Counted from the stretch's first letter, positions 1-9,422 are shown. The stretch: DNA of 64,000 bases from Pullulanibacillus pueri (GCF_014639255.1 NZ_BMFV01000007.1:1-64000), one strand, 5' to 3'. Made by a program: numbers and translations. The notes: a model not told the origin generated them from the sequence alone.

Positions 1-130
1 TATTTTTCACTTAACCAAAACAGCATTGTAAATTGTCTACAAACCCCAACATATATAATAGAGCCGAAAAAAATTACTATCGTTTTGTCCAAACATGTTT
101 CAATTCAACCAGTATTTCACGGTAAAATTA

Positions 131-183
131 AAAAAACTGTCTCTGAGATCTGTAAACAAGACCTTGACGAGACAGTTTTTTTA
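131..183 (-). terminator. Intrinsic terminator of the fru operon
   Basis: A 12-bp perfect stem (AAAAACTGTCTC at 132-143 with GAGACAGTTTTT at 169-180) lies directly after the fruA stop codon. Both arms end in an A/T run, so it can act on either strand. Confidence 0.85.
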
Positions 184-184
184 T

Positions 185-2071
185 CTATTCTGCTTTTATT
201 TTTATCGGTTTCTTTAAAAACCCGACAAGAAGTGCTGTGATAAGTGAACCAATGACAATCGCTATAATATATAAATACCAATGACCTTGGACAAAGGGGA
301 TGACAAAGATCCCCCCATGTGGCGCTGGTAAACCGATCTTAAAGACCATCGCGAGGGCACCCGCGACCGATGAACCGATGACACAGGATGGAATCACACG
401 TAAAGGGTCAGCCGCCGCAAAGGGAATCGCGCCTTCTGTAATAAACGTCGCCCCCATGACATAACATGTTTTTCCTGAATCCCGTTCTTGCTTCGTAAAA
501 CGATTTTTAAATAAAGTTGTCGCTAGTGCTAAACCAAGGGGTGGCACCATCCCTCCCGCCATAATGGCGGCATGTGGGGCATAATTTCCTGCATCAATCA
601 TAGCAATGCCAAAAGTAAAAGCAGCCTTGTTAATCGGCCCGCCCATATCGATGGACATCATCCCACCAAGGATTAAACCTAAGACGACTAAATTTCCGGT
701 TCCTAAACCTTCAAGCCAGTGTGTTAATTCATTCATGATCCATTGTAGAGGATCGCCTAACAGATACATGACAACACCCGTGATTAATATCCCAAAGAAT
801 GGATACAATAAGACAGGCTTAATGCCTTCAAGTGACTCCGGTAACTTAGCAAATGCCTTTTTCAATAAGACAACAACATAACCGGCCAAAAACCCGGCGA
901 TTAATCCGCCTAAAAAGCCAGCCCCTGTCGTTGAAGCCAAGAACCCACCGACCAAACCCGGAGCCAATCCCGGACGATCGGCTATACTCATGGCAATAAA
1001 ACCAGCTAAGACAGGAATCATCAACGCAAAGGCATGATCTGCTCCAATACTGTGTAAAGCTCCTGCGATGACATTGTAAGATGGGTCATCAGGGTCGTAA
1101 GCCTTAATCCCGCCAAACAAGAAGGAAAGTGCAATTAAAATACCACCACCCACAACCAACGGCAGCATATTGGACACACCGTTCATTAAATGCTTATAAA
1201 AACCAGTACGCTCACCTTTTCCACCTGGCTGCTCGTCCGGTGATTTTCCAGTCCCCTGATAGATGGGAGCATCCTGTGTCATCGCCCGCTTTAAAAGACC
1301 TTCTGGATCACGGAGTCCTTGGGCTACAGGAACTTGTATCACCCGCTTTCCTTTGAAACGTTCCATTTCCACTTGTTTATCTGCAGCGACAATAATCGCG
1401 GTGGCGTTTTCAATTTCATCGGCAGTTAGGCGATTCTTCACCCCTGTAGAGCCATTGGTTTCTACTTTAAAATCAATATTCAGTGCCTTAGCTTTAGCTT
1501 TTAAAGCATCTGCCGCCATATAGGTATGTGCAATCCCCGTTGGACAGGCCGTTACTGCCAGGATCATCCCTTCACTATTTTGTGTGTCAGACCCCTCAGG
1601 TTCTTCCGCAATCTCAGCTTTTTCCTTTGCATCAATGGCTGCTAAAATAGCTTCTTCACTTTCTAATGTCATAAGGTGTTCCCTAAAGCTCGCGTCCATT
1701 AACAAGGTTGAAAGTCTAGAAAGCGTTTCGAGATGATCACTGTTAGCGCCTTCACTTGCCGCAATCATAAAGAACAAATGACTAGGGCGACCGTCTAGCG
1801 CGTCATAATCAATCCCTTGTCGTGAGCGACCGAAGACAAGGGCTGGGGTTTTGACCGCCTTTGTCTTCGCATGAGGAATAGCGATGCCTTCACCGATTCC
1901 TGTCGTACTTTGGGCTTCGCGCTTTAAAATTTCTTCTTTATAGAGGGCTTTGTCCTTCAGCCTCCCTGCCTCATCTAATTTAGCTACTAATTCTTCAATA
2001 ACACTTGATTTTGAAGTCGAGGTGAGGTCAAGAATGACCGTATCCCTCTTTAAAAGGTCTGTTATTTTCAT
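185..2071 (-). CDS. fruA: Fructose-specific PTS enzyme IIABC
   Basis: This 628-residue membrane permease imports fructose and phosphorylates it to fructose 1-phosphate. It has the usual fused order: IIA (about 1-145, phosphoryl His67 in GIAIPHAK), IIB (about 168-265, Cys176 in VTACPTGIAHTY) and a IIC membrane domain (about 285-625) with many hydrophobic helices and the conserved GGPINKAAF segment. The length is normal for FruA of Bacilli. It is the last gene of fruR-fruK-fruA, 10 nt after fruK, with a GGAGA ribosome site. Its product is the substrate of the neighbouring FruK. All domains look intact. Confidence 0.97.
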   Translation of the reverse strand: MKITDLLKRDTVILDLTSTSKSSVIEELVAKLDEAGRLKDKALYKEEILKREAQSTTGIGEGIAIPHAKTKAVKTPALVFGRSRQGIDYDALDGRPSHLFFMIAASEGANSDHLETLSRLSTLLMDASFREHLMTLESEEAILAAIDAKEKAEIAEEPEGSDTQNSEGMILAVTACPTGIAHTYMAADALKAKAKALNIDFKVETNGSTGVKNRLTADEIENATAIIVAADKQVEMERFKGKRVIQVPVAQGLRDPEGLLKRAMTQDAPIYQGTGKSPDEQPGGKGERTGFYKHLMNGVSNMLPLVVGGGILIALSFLFGGIKAYDPDDPSYNVIAGALHSIGADHAFALMIPVLAGFIAMSIADRPGLAPGLVGGFLASTTGAGFLGGLIAGFLAGYVVVLLKKAFAKLPESLEGIKPVLLYPFFGILITGVVMYLLGDPLQWIMNELTHWLEGLGTGNLVVLGLILGGMMSIDMGGPINKAAFTFGIAMIDAGNYAPHAAIMAGGMVPPLGLALATTLFKNRFTKQERDSGKTCYVMGATFITEGAIPFAAADPLRVIPSCVIGSSVAGALAMVFKIGLPAPHGGIFVIPFVQGHWYLYIIAIVIGSLITALLVGFLKKPIKIKAE

Positions 2072-2081
2072 CGTTGTCTCC

Positions 2082-2993
2082 TTATAATTCTGTAATCTGA
2101 ACTTGATCTATTAATTCATCTATAGTTTCGGGTGTGCAAAAACCTTCAGCATAAGCTGAAGCACTGCCTGCTGTGGCTCCGAATTGAAAGGCTTTGACAA
2201 TATCACCTTGTTTAACATAAGAAGCAATAAATCCAGCCACCACGGAATCACCAGCACCGACGGAATTTTTCAATTGTCCCTCGGGAATATTCGCGTAGTA
2301 GATCCCCATTTTCGTAAACAAAAGATTCCCCTTTTCTCCCATAGATACGATCACATTTTCCGCTCCCCGATCCACTAATTTTTGGCCATAAGGGATAGCA
2401 TCCTCTACCGTCTGGATACGAACATCGAACACCTCACCGAGTTCAACGTGATTAGGTTTTATCAAAAAGGGATGATAAGGAAGAACATGTAATAATTGTT
2501 GTCCTGTCGCATCAACAACAACCTTGATATCCATTTCAGAAAATTTCTTTATAATCAGCTCGTAAAGTGTTTTCGGTAAAGAATCAGGGATACTCCCTGA
2601 GAGTACAAGTATATCTCCTGCCTCTAACACCTCAAGCTTGCTCATAAAGGTCCTGAGGGCATGTTCTGAGATCTCTGGACCCCTTCCATTCATTTCCGTT
2701 TCTCTCCCCGATCGCAATTTGATATTGATTCGAGAATCCCCATCCACTTTGACAAAATCGGTTGAGATGTCTTCTTCTGTTAAACAGTCCATAATGTATT
2801 GCCCTGTAAATCCACCTGTAAAACCTAAAGCTTTATTTTCAACTCCAAAGCGGTTTAGAACTCTAGAGACATTAATTCCTTTGCCACCTGGAACCTTTAT
2901 TTCCTTGTCTATGCGATTTAATCCACCAAGTTTGAAGTCTTCAACCTCAATAAAATAATCAATCGATGGATTGAGTGTACAAGTATAAATCAT
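2082..2993 (-). CDS. fruK: 1-phosphofructokinase
   Basis: A 303-residue PfkB-family sugar kinase that converts fructose 1-phosphate to fructose 1,6-bisphosphate, feeding glycolysis. Visible signatures are the N-terminal PGGKGINVSRVL substrate segment (about 36-47) and the C-terminal GAGDSVVAGF motif with the likely catalytic base Asp249. The ATG overlaps the fruR stop codon by four bases (ATGA), a sign of translational coupling. Position between the DeoR-type regulator and the fructose PTS fixes the substrate as fructose 1-phosphate rather than tagatose 6-phosphate. Confidence 0.96.
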   Translation of the reverse strand: MIYTCTLNPSIDYFIEVEDFKLGGLNRIDKEIKVPGGKGINVSRVLNRFGVENKALGFTGGFTGQYIMDCLTEEDISTDFVKVDGDSRINIKLRSGRETEMNGRGPEISEHALRTFMSKLEVLEAGDILVLSGSIPDSLPKTLYELIIKKFSEMDIKVVVDATGQQLLHVLPYHPFLIKPNHVELGEVFDVRIQTVEDAIPYGQKLVDRGAENVIVSMGEKGNLLFTKMGIYYANIPEGQLKNSVGAGDSVVAGFIASYVKQGDIVKAFQFGATAGSASAYAEGFCTPETIDELIDQVQITEL

Positions 2994-3742
2994 GCTGTGA
3001 CGACCCTCAATTCTGTTAATGCTTCATAAGCTGCCCTATTTTCGTCAATAAAACTATCTGTAATAAGTGTCGCCTCCGCTAAGTCGGTTATTTTAGCAAA
3101 AGAAACTTCACCCAATTTACTATGATCGGCAACAACAAAGGACTCCTGTGATAAAGCCAGTGCAGTTTCCTTAAGACGTGCCTCTTCCGGATCTGGTGTT
3201 GTATAGCCATATTCAGGATGGATACCATTTACCCCTATAAAACATTTATCAAAGCGATAGCCTTTTAAACTCTGCAAAGCTGCACTCCCGATCAAGGCCT
3301 TCGTTCTAGATTTCACCATTCCTCCAAGAAGATAGGCTGTGATCCCTTTTTCAATCAGGGGTTCAATGAGCGTCACGCCATTTGTCACAACGGTTAGGTC
3401 CTCTTGATTAAGGTAAGGAATCATTTGTAAGGTGGTTGTCCCTGCATCGAGATAAAGAGAATCTCGCGGCGCCACACATTCGGCAGCATATTGAGCAATA
3501 CGCTGTTTCTCACTAAAATTTTTATCTGACTTTGAAGCATAGCTTGGTTCAATGCGTTTTCCTTGTAATGAGGAAGCGCCACCATGGACACGCCTTAACC
3601 GGTGCTCTTGTTCAAGTTGGATCAGATCTCGCCGGATCGTTGACTCGGAAGCCTTCGTGGCCTCCATCATCTCATGGATCTTAACGATGCCTTGCTGTTT
3701 CAATAATTTTAAAATAATGCCGTGACGTTCCGGAGTTAACAC
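2990..3742 (-). CDS. fruR: DeoR-family regulator of the fructose operon
   Basis: A 250-residue transcription regulator with an N-terminal DeoR winged helix (about 6-60, with the recognition segment SESTIRRDLIQL and the family motif VHGGA) and a C-terminal sugar-phosphate sensing domain (about 75-235, with the YLDAGTTT phosphate-binding loop). In this family fructose 1-phosphate normally relieves repression. It is the first gene of the operon, so it should control its own expression through the repeated boxes upstream. The ATG has an AGGAGG-type site 8 nt away. Confidence 0.93.
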   Translation of the reverse strand: MLTPERHGIILKLLKQQGIVKIHEMMEATKASESTIRRDLIQLEQEHRLRRVHGGASSLQGKRIEPSYASKSDKNFSEKQRIAQYAAECVAPRDSLYLDAGTTTLQMIPYLNQEDLTVVTNGVTLIEPLIEKGITAYLLGGMVKSRTKALIGSAALQSLKGYRFDKCFIGVNGIHPEYGYTTPDPEEARLKETALALSQESFVVADHSKLGEVSFAKITDLAEATLITDSFIDENRAAYEALTELRVVTA

Positions 3743-3776
3743 GCCGCATGCCTCCTACTAACGATGTTGTACCCTT

Positions 3777-3850
3777 ATTATAGAGAAAGCCTTTTCACAT
3801 TTCAAGCATTTTCATTCAAAAATATTCACTTTCTTTCTTTTTCATTCATT
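3777..3850 (-). promoter_or_regulatory. fruRKA promoter and repeated FruR-type boxes
   Basis: On the reverse strand a -35 TTGAAA (3800-3805) and -10 TATAAT (3777-3782) are 17 bp apart, a strong sigma-A promoter. Upstream are direct repeats of TGAATGAAAA type (centred near 3813 and 3843) and a shorter GAATATT copy between them. Direct A-rich repeats of this kind suit a DeoR-type FruR operator. The promoter is read directly; the operator assignment is inferred. Confidence 0.75.
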
Positions 3851-4080
3851 TTTTTAAAAATAACAGTCATCATTCAAAAGATATAACATTGGGTAGAGCT
3901 TCCGTGGTGTCGCCGCAGTTTCTAATGCAGGGTTGCTGACCGTTTTTAAAACGGAGAACAAACGGGCCAATGTAAACAACTTAGATGCGGTAGCACTCCT
4001 TCGTTTGTCCGTAGCTTATCTCCCCAAAATGTCTTGATAGTTATCCACAAGAGACACATATTATAATTTCCTAAACAATT
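3851..4080. other. Intergenic stretch with one consensus DnaA box
   Basis: There is no convincing reading frame in this gap between the fru promoter and the terminator of the next gene. It contains an exact TTATCCACA DnaA box at 4041-4049 and an imperfect inverted repeat built on AACAAACG / CGTTTGT (about 3957-4010). Confidence 0.4.
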
Positions 4081-4112
4081 AGAAAAGCCGGATGGTCTCT
4101 GCCATCCGGCGA
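4081..4112 (-). terminator. Terminator of the BSP-type protein gene
   Basis: A perfect 9-bp GC-rich stem (GCCGGATGG at 4087-4095, CCATCCGGC at 4102-4110) is followed on the reverse strand by TTTTCT. It lies 15 nt past the stop codon of the gene at 4125. Confidence 0.85.
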
Positions 4113-4124
4113 ATCATCATTATA

Positions 4125-4925
4125 TTAATTGTAATGCGTTTCTACCTCAGGGTTCTGTGCATATTCCGCCCAAAGTTCTTCAACCGTTTGACCTGTTAAC
4201 GTTTCAAAATCTTGAATGGTGTACGTATTTTCTTGAAGCCGGTTATTGAGCTCTTTTACAAATCCCTCATGACCATGTTGCTCAATCCACAATAAAAATC
4301 TTGCCGTCACGCGATAAGAATCATAGTAATGTTGATCCTCGCTAAATTCAGGAAGCCGCCATTCTGTTCCATTAGGGCCAAACAGATAACGAGAATAATC
4401 GGCAATACCTTCAGTTAACCAGACCGTATTATTATCATAAGTAGGATAAGCTTGGGCCATATGTGTCAATTCATGGGTGAGAAAAGCAATGTCATCTGGA
4501 TGACTGGCAATATAATCAGCTCCGACGGTGACTTCTTTATCCTGCCATACCGTATAGGCGACACCATCATAGTCCGCGTCAATGATGAGTTTAACATTCT
4601 TAATATGTGTATCGTCATTATCCCCTGCCCAATAACTTAAAATGTCTGGGTACTTATGAAAATACAGTTTGACGAGTTGATTAATGGTAGGGCGTAACTT
4701 AGGATCACCACTTTTATCCTGAACGGTTAATTGAAAGCCATGGTGTTTGTAAACATGAACAGTCTGTCGATGATCACTTCCCCCTTGCGCTGTTCCAGCC
4801 GCGTTATGGGTGATAGTGCTGGCTTTAGCTACAGAACCATGGATAGAGTAAACCCCACCTCCAGTCATCGCTAAGCCCAATGCCACTGCAACCATTCCTT
4901 TTCCCCATTGTTTTTTTATTAACAT
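4125..4925 (-). CDS. Secreted basic secretory protein (BSP) family putative zinc metallopeptidase
   Basis: A 266-residue exported protein. Residues 1-36 form a signal peptide (lysines, then a hydrophobic stretch, with a likely cut near AKA-S). The mature part carries the HELTH zinc motif (His151, Glu152, His155) and, further on, WLTEGIADYSRY with Glu172, the arrangement of the BSP family (PF04450). That family is known from plants and some bacteria and is presumed peptidase; the substrate is unknown. It is monocistronic, with an AGGAGG site and its own terminator. No neighbour points to its role. Confidence 0.8.
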   Translation of the reverse strand: MLIKKQWGKGMVAVALGLAMTGGGVYSIHGSVAKASTITHNAAGTAQGGSDHRQTVHVYKHHGFQLTVQDKSGDPKLRPTINQLVKLYFHKYPDILSYWAGDNDDTHIKNVKLIIDADYDGVAYTVWQDKEVTVGADYIASHPDDIAFLTHELTHMAQAYPTYDNNTVWLTEGIADYSRYLFGPNGTEWRLPEFSEDQHYYDSYRVTARFLLWIEQHGHEGFVKELNNRLQENTYTIQDFETLTGQTVEELWAEYAQNPEVETHYN

Positions 4926-5230
4926 GAGAACCTCCTAAAATAATATAAATTCCTTGCCCCTTCGACACTTTCCAACTTTTTATTTATTCGGAATTTTACC
5001 ACTCTAATGACTCAATAACACCTAGGCTTTCTTCCTATTTTTTTAAACCCTAGTCCCTGAAAAGAATGGCTTGTCCAATTCAGTACTTTTGACCTATAAC
5101 AGGCTTCATGAGGAGTATTGGACCAGTAATGAAGATCTATCAAACTACGAACTGATGGTTTTTACTGCTTGGGTTGCTGTTTTTTTTACTATTAATCTAT
5201 TAAAATGGGGGTAAGTGAAAAAAGGAAGTG
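4926..5230. other. Divergent intergenic region with candidate hydrolase promoter
   Basis: No gene seen. A possible sigma-A promoter for the hydrolase reads TTGCTG (5174-5179), 18 bp, TATTAA (5198-5203). The rest is AT-rich and holds no clear structure. Confidence 0.35.
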
Positions 5231-6124
5231 ATGTCATTGACGTTAGAGAATGGTGAACAGAGAGTAACATTAAACGGAATAGAACATTGGCTCAAAGTAG
5301 AAGGTGCAGAAAATCAAACGATTCCACTCCTCTTGATCCATGGAGGACCGGGTGGCAATCATTATACCTTCGAGCGTACAATAGGACCCAGACTTGCTGA
5401 AAATAGAACCCTCATTTACTATGAACAGCGTGGCTCGGGGCGTAGTGCTCAGCCTCAGTCAGAGGGGGCCTATACGATTCCAGAGCTTATTGATGACCTT
5501 AACCAACTCATTCAATGGCTAAGCTACGATCAAGTGGATTTACTCGGTTATTCCTTTGGCGGCGAATTAGCCCTAGAGTATGCTTATCACTATCCTAAGA
5601 CAGTAAGAAGTATGGTATTATCCTCTCCAAGCTTGCTGACTTTAAAAGTAACCGATGTCACTCAAATTGCTGGATTTATGTCTGTGGTTAATATTGAGAT
5701 GATGAAGGACATCGAGGCGCTACTATCCAATTCTCTTCCTATCGATAGAGTCTTAGACCAGATATGGGAAACCATTGATATTGACACCGTTGATCGTTTT
5801 TTGTTTGAGGATCAAGCGATCGCGAAAAAGAATCGTCAGCTTTGGGAGCAAAGTAATCTCCCAAATACAGGACTCATGGCAAAAGCTTTGAGGAAACACC
5901 CGATGGCCCCGCCCTTGGAAGATCGTTTAAAAGCGATCCAACACAAGGTGCTTATCTTAACTGGCGTGCATGACCGTAACACTGGGATGCCCATTTCGCG
6001 CATCATTCATCGTGAACTTCCTAATAGTCAGTGGGAACTTTTTTATAATAGTGCCCATTTCCCAGACTTAGAAGAACCAGAAAAGTTTACGGAACTTGTG
6101 ATAAAATTTCTAAAATCGTTATAG
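5231..6124 (+). CDS. Alpha/beta hydrolase, proline iminopeptidase-like
   Basis: A 297-residue cytoplasmic alpha/beta-fold hydrolase of peptidase family S33 type. It shows the HGGPGG oxyanion loop (37-42), the YYEQRGSGRS segment typical of prolyl aminopeptidases, and the nucleophile elbow GYSFGG with Ser108. A late Asp (in TGVHDRN) and His (NSAHFPD) complete a plausible triad. S33 members remove N-terminal proline or act on small amides and esters, so the true substrate is open. An in-frame GTG at 5228 is a possible start, but the ATG at 5231 fits the AGGAAG site better. It is a single-gene unit. Confidence 0.8.
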   Translation: MSLTLENGEQRVTLNGIEHWLKVEGAENQTIPLLLIHGGPGGNHYTFERTIGPRLAENRTLIYYEQRGSGRSAQPQSEGAYTIPELIDDLNQLIQWLSYDQVDLLGYSFGGELALEYAYHYPKTVRSMVLSSPSLLTLKVTDVTQIAGFMSVVNIEMMKDIEALLSNSLPIDRVLDQIWETIDIDTVDRFLFEDQAIAKKNRQLWEQSNLPNTGLMAKALRKHPMAPPLEDRLKAIQHKVLILTGVHDRNTGMPISRIIHRELPNSQWELFYNSAHFPDLEEPEKFTELVIKFLKSL

Positions 6125-6184
6125 CAAAGCTAAATATTTGAATGCGAGGACCTTATTTTCTAGCCCTCGCTTCTCTTTTTAATA

Positions 6185-6616
6185 TTAAGTCTCTGAACGC
6201 ATTACGGCCACCACTTCACAACTGAGAACCTCTTTGCCCTCTTGATTATTCACTCGAATGCCTAAAGTTAGAACGCCTCTATGACCTTCTAATTTCCGTT
6301 TTCTTAATACCTTAAATTCCCCTACGACAGTATCATTGGGAAAAACAGGCGCTTTCCATGAAAGGCGATTTAAGCCCATTCCTCCAAGGCAATCGCGACC
6401 GAAAATGTCCATGTGTATCCATTGCACCCAAACTACTGAAAGTGTATGGAAACCCGAAGCAATAATGCCACCAAAAGGGCCTTCATTAGCAGCCTCTTCA
6501 TCGAGATGTAGGTATTGAGGATCGTTTCGCTCCGCAAAGTCAAAAATGGCTTCTTTTGTAATGGTGACCGGTTTTGTTGTGAAGGTCTGCCCTTCTGTAA
6601 ATGCTTCAAATTTCAT
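6185..6616 (-). CDS. MaoC-like hotdog dehydratase
   Basis: A 143-residue protein of the MaoC dehydratase family (single hotdog domain). The hydratase-2 signature is visible: DPQYLHLDEEAAN with the catalytic Asp/His pair, then FGGIIASGFHTLS. Relatives hydrate enoyl-CoA or enoyl-ACP double bonds. The next gene upstream (6700-7185) encodes another hotdog protein on the same strand, about 80 nt away, so the pair may be co-transcribed and act on acyl-CoA thioesters; the physiological substrate cannot be read. The ATG has a GGGAG site 9 nt away. Confidence 0.85.
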   Translation of the reverse strand: MKFEAFTEGQTFTTKPVTITKEAIFDFAERNDPQYLHLDEEAANEGPFGGIIASGFHTLSVVWVQWIHMDIFGRDCLGGMGLNRLSWKAPVFPNDTVVGEFKVLRKRKLEGHRGVLTLGIRVNNQEGKEVLSCEVVAVMRSET

Positions 6617-6699
6617 CTGTCTTTACTCCCTTTCACTTCTTTCACGTTAAACCTCTCTTATTTTAGCGTAAAGAATGAAAGACGAGAAGTTACACTACT

Positions 6700-7185
6700 T
6701 TACTTACCAAAGTTTTCAGGCATACTAACAGCAACGACCTCCCCTCTTGCGCAAAGGATACCTTCTGCATAGAGCTCGCTTTCCACCACAACTTTCTTGT
6801 TATTCATGTCTCGGATTTTCCCGCGGGCAATCAGTTTCACTCCTAATGGCGTTGGTTTCAAGTAATCAACCTTTAGTGAAGCGGTGACACACCGAGGAAG
6901 AGGCGCATCGCTCCCGAGTTCATGACCTTGATCGCGGTAAAGAGCAAGTGAAGCAGACCCTGTGCTATGACAATCAAGCAAGGAAGCGATAAGCCCACCA
7001 TAGACAAACCCCGGAATCGCCATGTGCTCTGAACATGGCGTATAGGTCGTTACAGTCTCCTCCCCTTCCCAGTTGGTTTGAAAGTGATGTCCTGCTTCAT
7101 TCAGCCGTCCACACCCATAACACCAGGCCATATCTTTAGGATAATAGGCTTGAACCCCTCTTGCTTCTGCTTGATCTCGATTCAT
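6700..7185 (-). CDS. PaaI-type hotdog thioesterase
   Basis: A 161-residue hotdog-fold acyl-CoA thioesterase of the PaaI family. It starts with the CYGCGRLNEAGHHF segment common to this subgroup, then the active-site helix region VYGGLIASLLDCHSTG with its conserved Gly-Gly and Asp. Expected activity is hydrolysis of short- or medium-chain or aromatic acyl-CoA. It is followed on the same strand by the MaoC-like gene. The ATG at 7185 has an AAGGA site 9 nt upstream. Nothing indicates the specific substrate. Confidence 0.85.
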   Translation of the reverse strand: MNRDQAEARGVQAYYPKDMAWCYGCGRLNEAGHHFQTNWEGEETVTTYTPCSEHMAIPGFVYGGLIASLLDCHSTGSASLALYRDQGHELGSDAPLPRCVTASLKVDYLKPTPLGVKLIARGKIRDMNNKKVVVESELYAEGILCARGEVVAVSMPENFGK

Positions 7186-7485
7186 AGATGATCCTTCCTT
7201 TCTTTAAATCGTCATACTCATTCATTCGTGTAATTGCCTTTGATCTTGTCTAAATGTACGAGCTCATCCAAAAACCCTTTTAGTCATTGACTACCAATTG
7301 AAAGTGCCTAAGAACAACCTTCTATTCACCTCTTTTGTTTTAAAAGACACCCCACTTATGATTACGCTTTCATTTTATGTGTTAATCAAACTTTTTACAA
7401 AGAAACTGTCCCTCTTTACCCATTATTTCTTTTCCTATACTTCATTCGCCTCAATAATCAACGCTTGTTATCCAAACAATGTAAA
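7186..7485. other. Intergenic region without recognised content
   Basis: AT-rich spacer between the thioesterase start and the terminator of the CorC-type gene. An 81-codon forward frame here has no ribosome site and a low-complexity product, so I do not call it. Confidence 0.4.
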
Positions 7486-7520
7486 AAACCCCGCACCATG
7501 TTTATGTGGGGGTTATCTAC
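7486..7520 (-). terminator. Terminator of the CorC-type gene
   Basis: The hairpin AACCCC-G-CAC / GTG-GGGGTT (nine pairs, one bulged G) is followed on the reverse strand by TTTTTTAC. Confidence 0.75.
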
Positions 7521-7535
7521 TTAAGCGAAGGGCCT

Positions 7536-8882
7536 TTAAATAGTGGAGTTTTCCGTTAACCTTTGGCGATTTTCCACTGGCTGTTCTGTATGATCGTCCC
7601 TTTTTTTAACTAAAAGTTTTTTAATATGACGATCATCAATCTCCTTCACTTCGAATTTATAATTGTCATAGACGACTGTTGTCCCTTGTTTGACATCTGA
7701 TTCCTCAGACAAGACCCAGCCGCCAATCGTATCCAAATCATCATCTTCAATATCTATATTTAACAACTCATTTACTTCCGTTATTAACACCTTACTATCA
7801 ATAAGCAAAGTATCTTGACTTAGTCTCTGTATCTCCGGCTCTTCATTGGCGTCAAATTCGTCTCGAATATCGCCTACAATTTCTTCAATAATATCCTCTG
7901 CTGTGACCAATCCCGCGGTACCCCCATATTCATCGGAAAGAATCGCCATATGAATGCCTTCTTTCTGCATTTTAATGAGCAATTCTTGTATAGGTGTTGT
8001 TTCAAACACAGTGATGATTGGTCTAATATAGCCCTCTAAAGATTTTACATCCTTGGTCAAAAGATCATCAAAAATATCTTTAATGTTGATCATCCCAATG
8101 ATGTTGTCTTTGTCCTCATCGGCAACAGGGAAACGGGTGTATTTTTCCTTTTTTAAAACAGCTAAATTTTCTTCAATGGGATCGTCTTTATAAAGACATG
8201 CAATTTCAGTTCTTGGAACCATAATTTCCCGAGAAGTCCGTTCGTTAAAATCGAAAATACGGTTCATATAATTCAATTCAGATTGGTTTATTTCACCGCT
8301 TCGATAACTCTCCGATAAAATGAGACGAAGCTCTTCTTCAGAGTGGGCACTGTCTTGTTCGGTCACCTGTTTCCCACCAAACAGGCGAGACACTATACGA
8401 GCCGAACCATTGAGTAACCAGATAAACGGAAACATAATACGGTTAAACCAAATAAGTGGATAGCTAATCGCAAGCGTGATACTTTCAGCCTTCTGAATCG
8501 CTAATGTTTTCGGTGCTAACTCACCAAGTACGACGTTGATAAAGGTAATCACAACAAAACTAATGATTGCTGAGATTGATTTTGTCGCTGTTCCCCCAAG
8601 ACCCAGAACGTGAAATAAGGGCTCAAATAAGTGAGAAACAGCAGGTTCGCCAACCCAACCAATACCTAAAGCAGTAATGGTAATGCCCAGTTGAGTAGCG
8701 GAAAGATAGCCATCTAGATGATCGATAATTTTCTTCGCAGCTTCTGCTCTTTTATTCCCCTCTTGCACCATTTGTTCAATCCGAGTGGATCTCACTTTCA
8801 CAATGGCAAATTCAGCAGCAACAAAAAAAGCTGTTAATAAAATCAAAATCACAATGACTAATATACCAACAATATCATCCAA
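7536..8882 (-). CDS. CBS-domain membrane protein, CorC/HlyC (UPF0053) family
   Basis: A 448-residue protein with a DUF21 (CNNM-type) membrane domain (about 1-190, four hydrophobic segments), two CBS repeats (about 205-330) and a C-terminal CorC_HlyC domain (about 345-425). Family members take part in Mg2+/Co2+ efflux or homeostasis; the older name 'hemolysin' is probably wrong. The start is TTG at 8882 with an AGGGGA site. A MerR regulator and a second small membrane protein that looks remotely CNNM-related lie upstream on the same strand. The last 25 residues are polar and vary in the family. Confidence 0.9.
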   Translation of the reverse strand: MDDIVGILVIVILILLTAFFVAAEFAIVKVRSTRIEQMVQEGNKRAEAAKKIIDHLDGYLSATQLGITITALGIGWVGEPAVSHLFEPLFHVLGLGGTATKSISAIISFVVITFINVVLGELAPKTLAIQKAESITLAISYPLIWFNRIMFPFIWLLNGSARIVSRLFGGKQVTEQDSAHSEEELRLILSESYRSGEINQSELNYMNRIFDFNERTSREIMVPRTEIACLYKDDPIEENLAVLKKEKYTRFPVADEDKDNIIGMINIKDIFDDLLTKDVKSLEGYIRPIITVFETTPIQELLIKMQKEGIHMAILSDEYGGTAGLVTAEDIIEEIVGDIRDEFDANEEPEIQRLSQDTLLIDSKVLITEVNELLNIDIEDDDLDTIGGWVLSEESDVKQGTTVVYDNYKFEVKEIDDRHIKKLLVKKRDDHTEQPVENRQRLTENSTI

Positions 8883-9005
8883 TTAAATCCCCTACACATA
8901 AGTGTACGGGTGTCACCTCCATTTAATTATCATTTAATATCCAATTATATTCTTAAAACTTTTGAAATAATCATAAACTTTTTAGAAACATGTGCTAGCT
9001 TTCGT

Positions 9006-9422
9006 TTACCCAAAGAGGACAAGGATCAAAAGTTGTGCAAGGGCTAAATTCTGTGTTTCCAAAAGCTTTCTTAAGGAGAGCACTTGTTTATTATCCAACT
9101 TTTCAATGGTTGGTTTAAGCTGAAGGAGTTCCGTTTCAATTCTTTTCATTTCCTCTTGAATATGTTGAAGCTTTTCAAAGACCTTCTCTGTCTGGTCATC
9201 AGCGTATTGATCCATAATCGCCAAGCGTTCTTTAATCTCTTCTAATGGGAGATGTTCTTGTTTAAGATAATGAATGAGTTTAAGACGTTGCACTGTCTCT
9301 TCACTGTAGTATCGATAATTTGATGATGACCTTTGGGCCTCGATTAAACCTAATGTTGTATAATAATCAATTGTGCGCTTAGACACCCCCGCTTTTTGAG
9401 CGAGTTCACCAATTCTTAGCAA
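9006..9422 (-). CDS. MerR-family transcription regulator
   Basis: A 138-residue regulator. Residues 1-70 are a MerR winged helix (RIGELAQKAGVSKRTIDYY, then the second half with YRYYSEETVQRL). Residues 75-115 form a coiled coil for dimerisation. The tail is a short hydrophobic stretch (about 120-138) with no cysteine metal-site pattern, so the effector is unclear. The only start that keeps the full DNA-binding domain is TTG at 9422, with GGGAAG immediately before it, so initiation is probably weak. The next gene downstream is the CorC-type protein, 123 nt away. Confidence 0.85.
   Translation of the reverse strand: MLRIGELAQKAGVSKRTIDYYTTLGLIEAQRSSSNYRYYSEETVQRLKLIHYLKQEHLPLEEIKERLAIMDQYADDQTEKVFEKLQHIQEEMKRIETELLQLKPTIEKLDNKQVLSLRKLLETQNLALAQLLILVLFG

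Noticed and set aside
1129-1523. Forward frames inside fruA
   Set aside because: Shadows of the intact reverse-strand fruA gene.
7298-7543. 81-codon forward frame before the CorC-type terminator
   Set aside because: No ribosome site, low-complexity hydrophobic product, overlaps a clear terminator.
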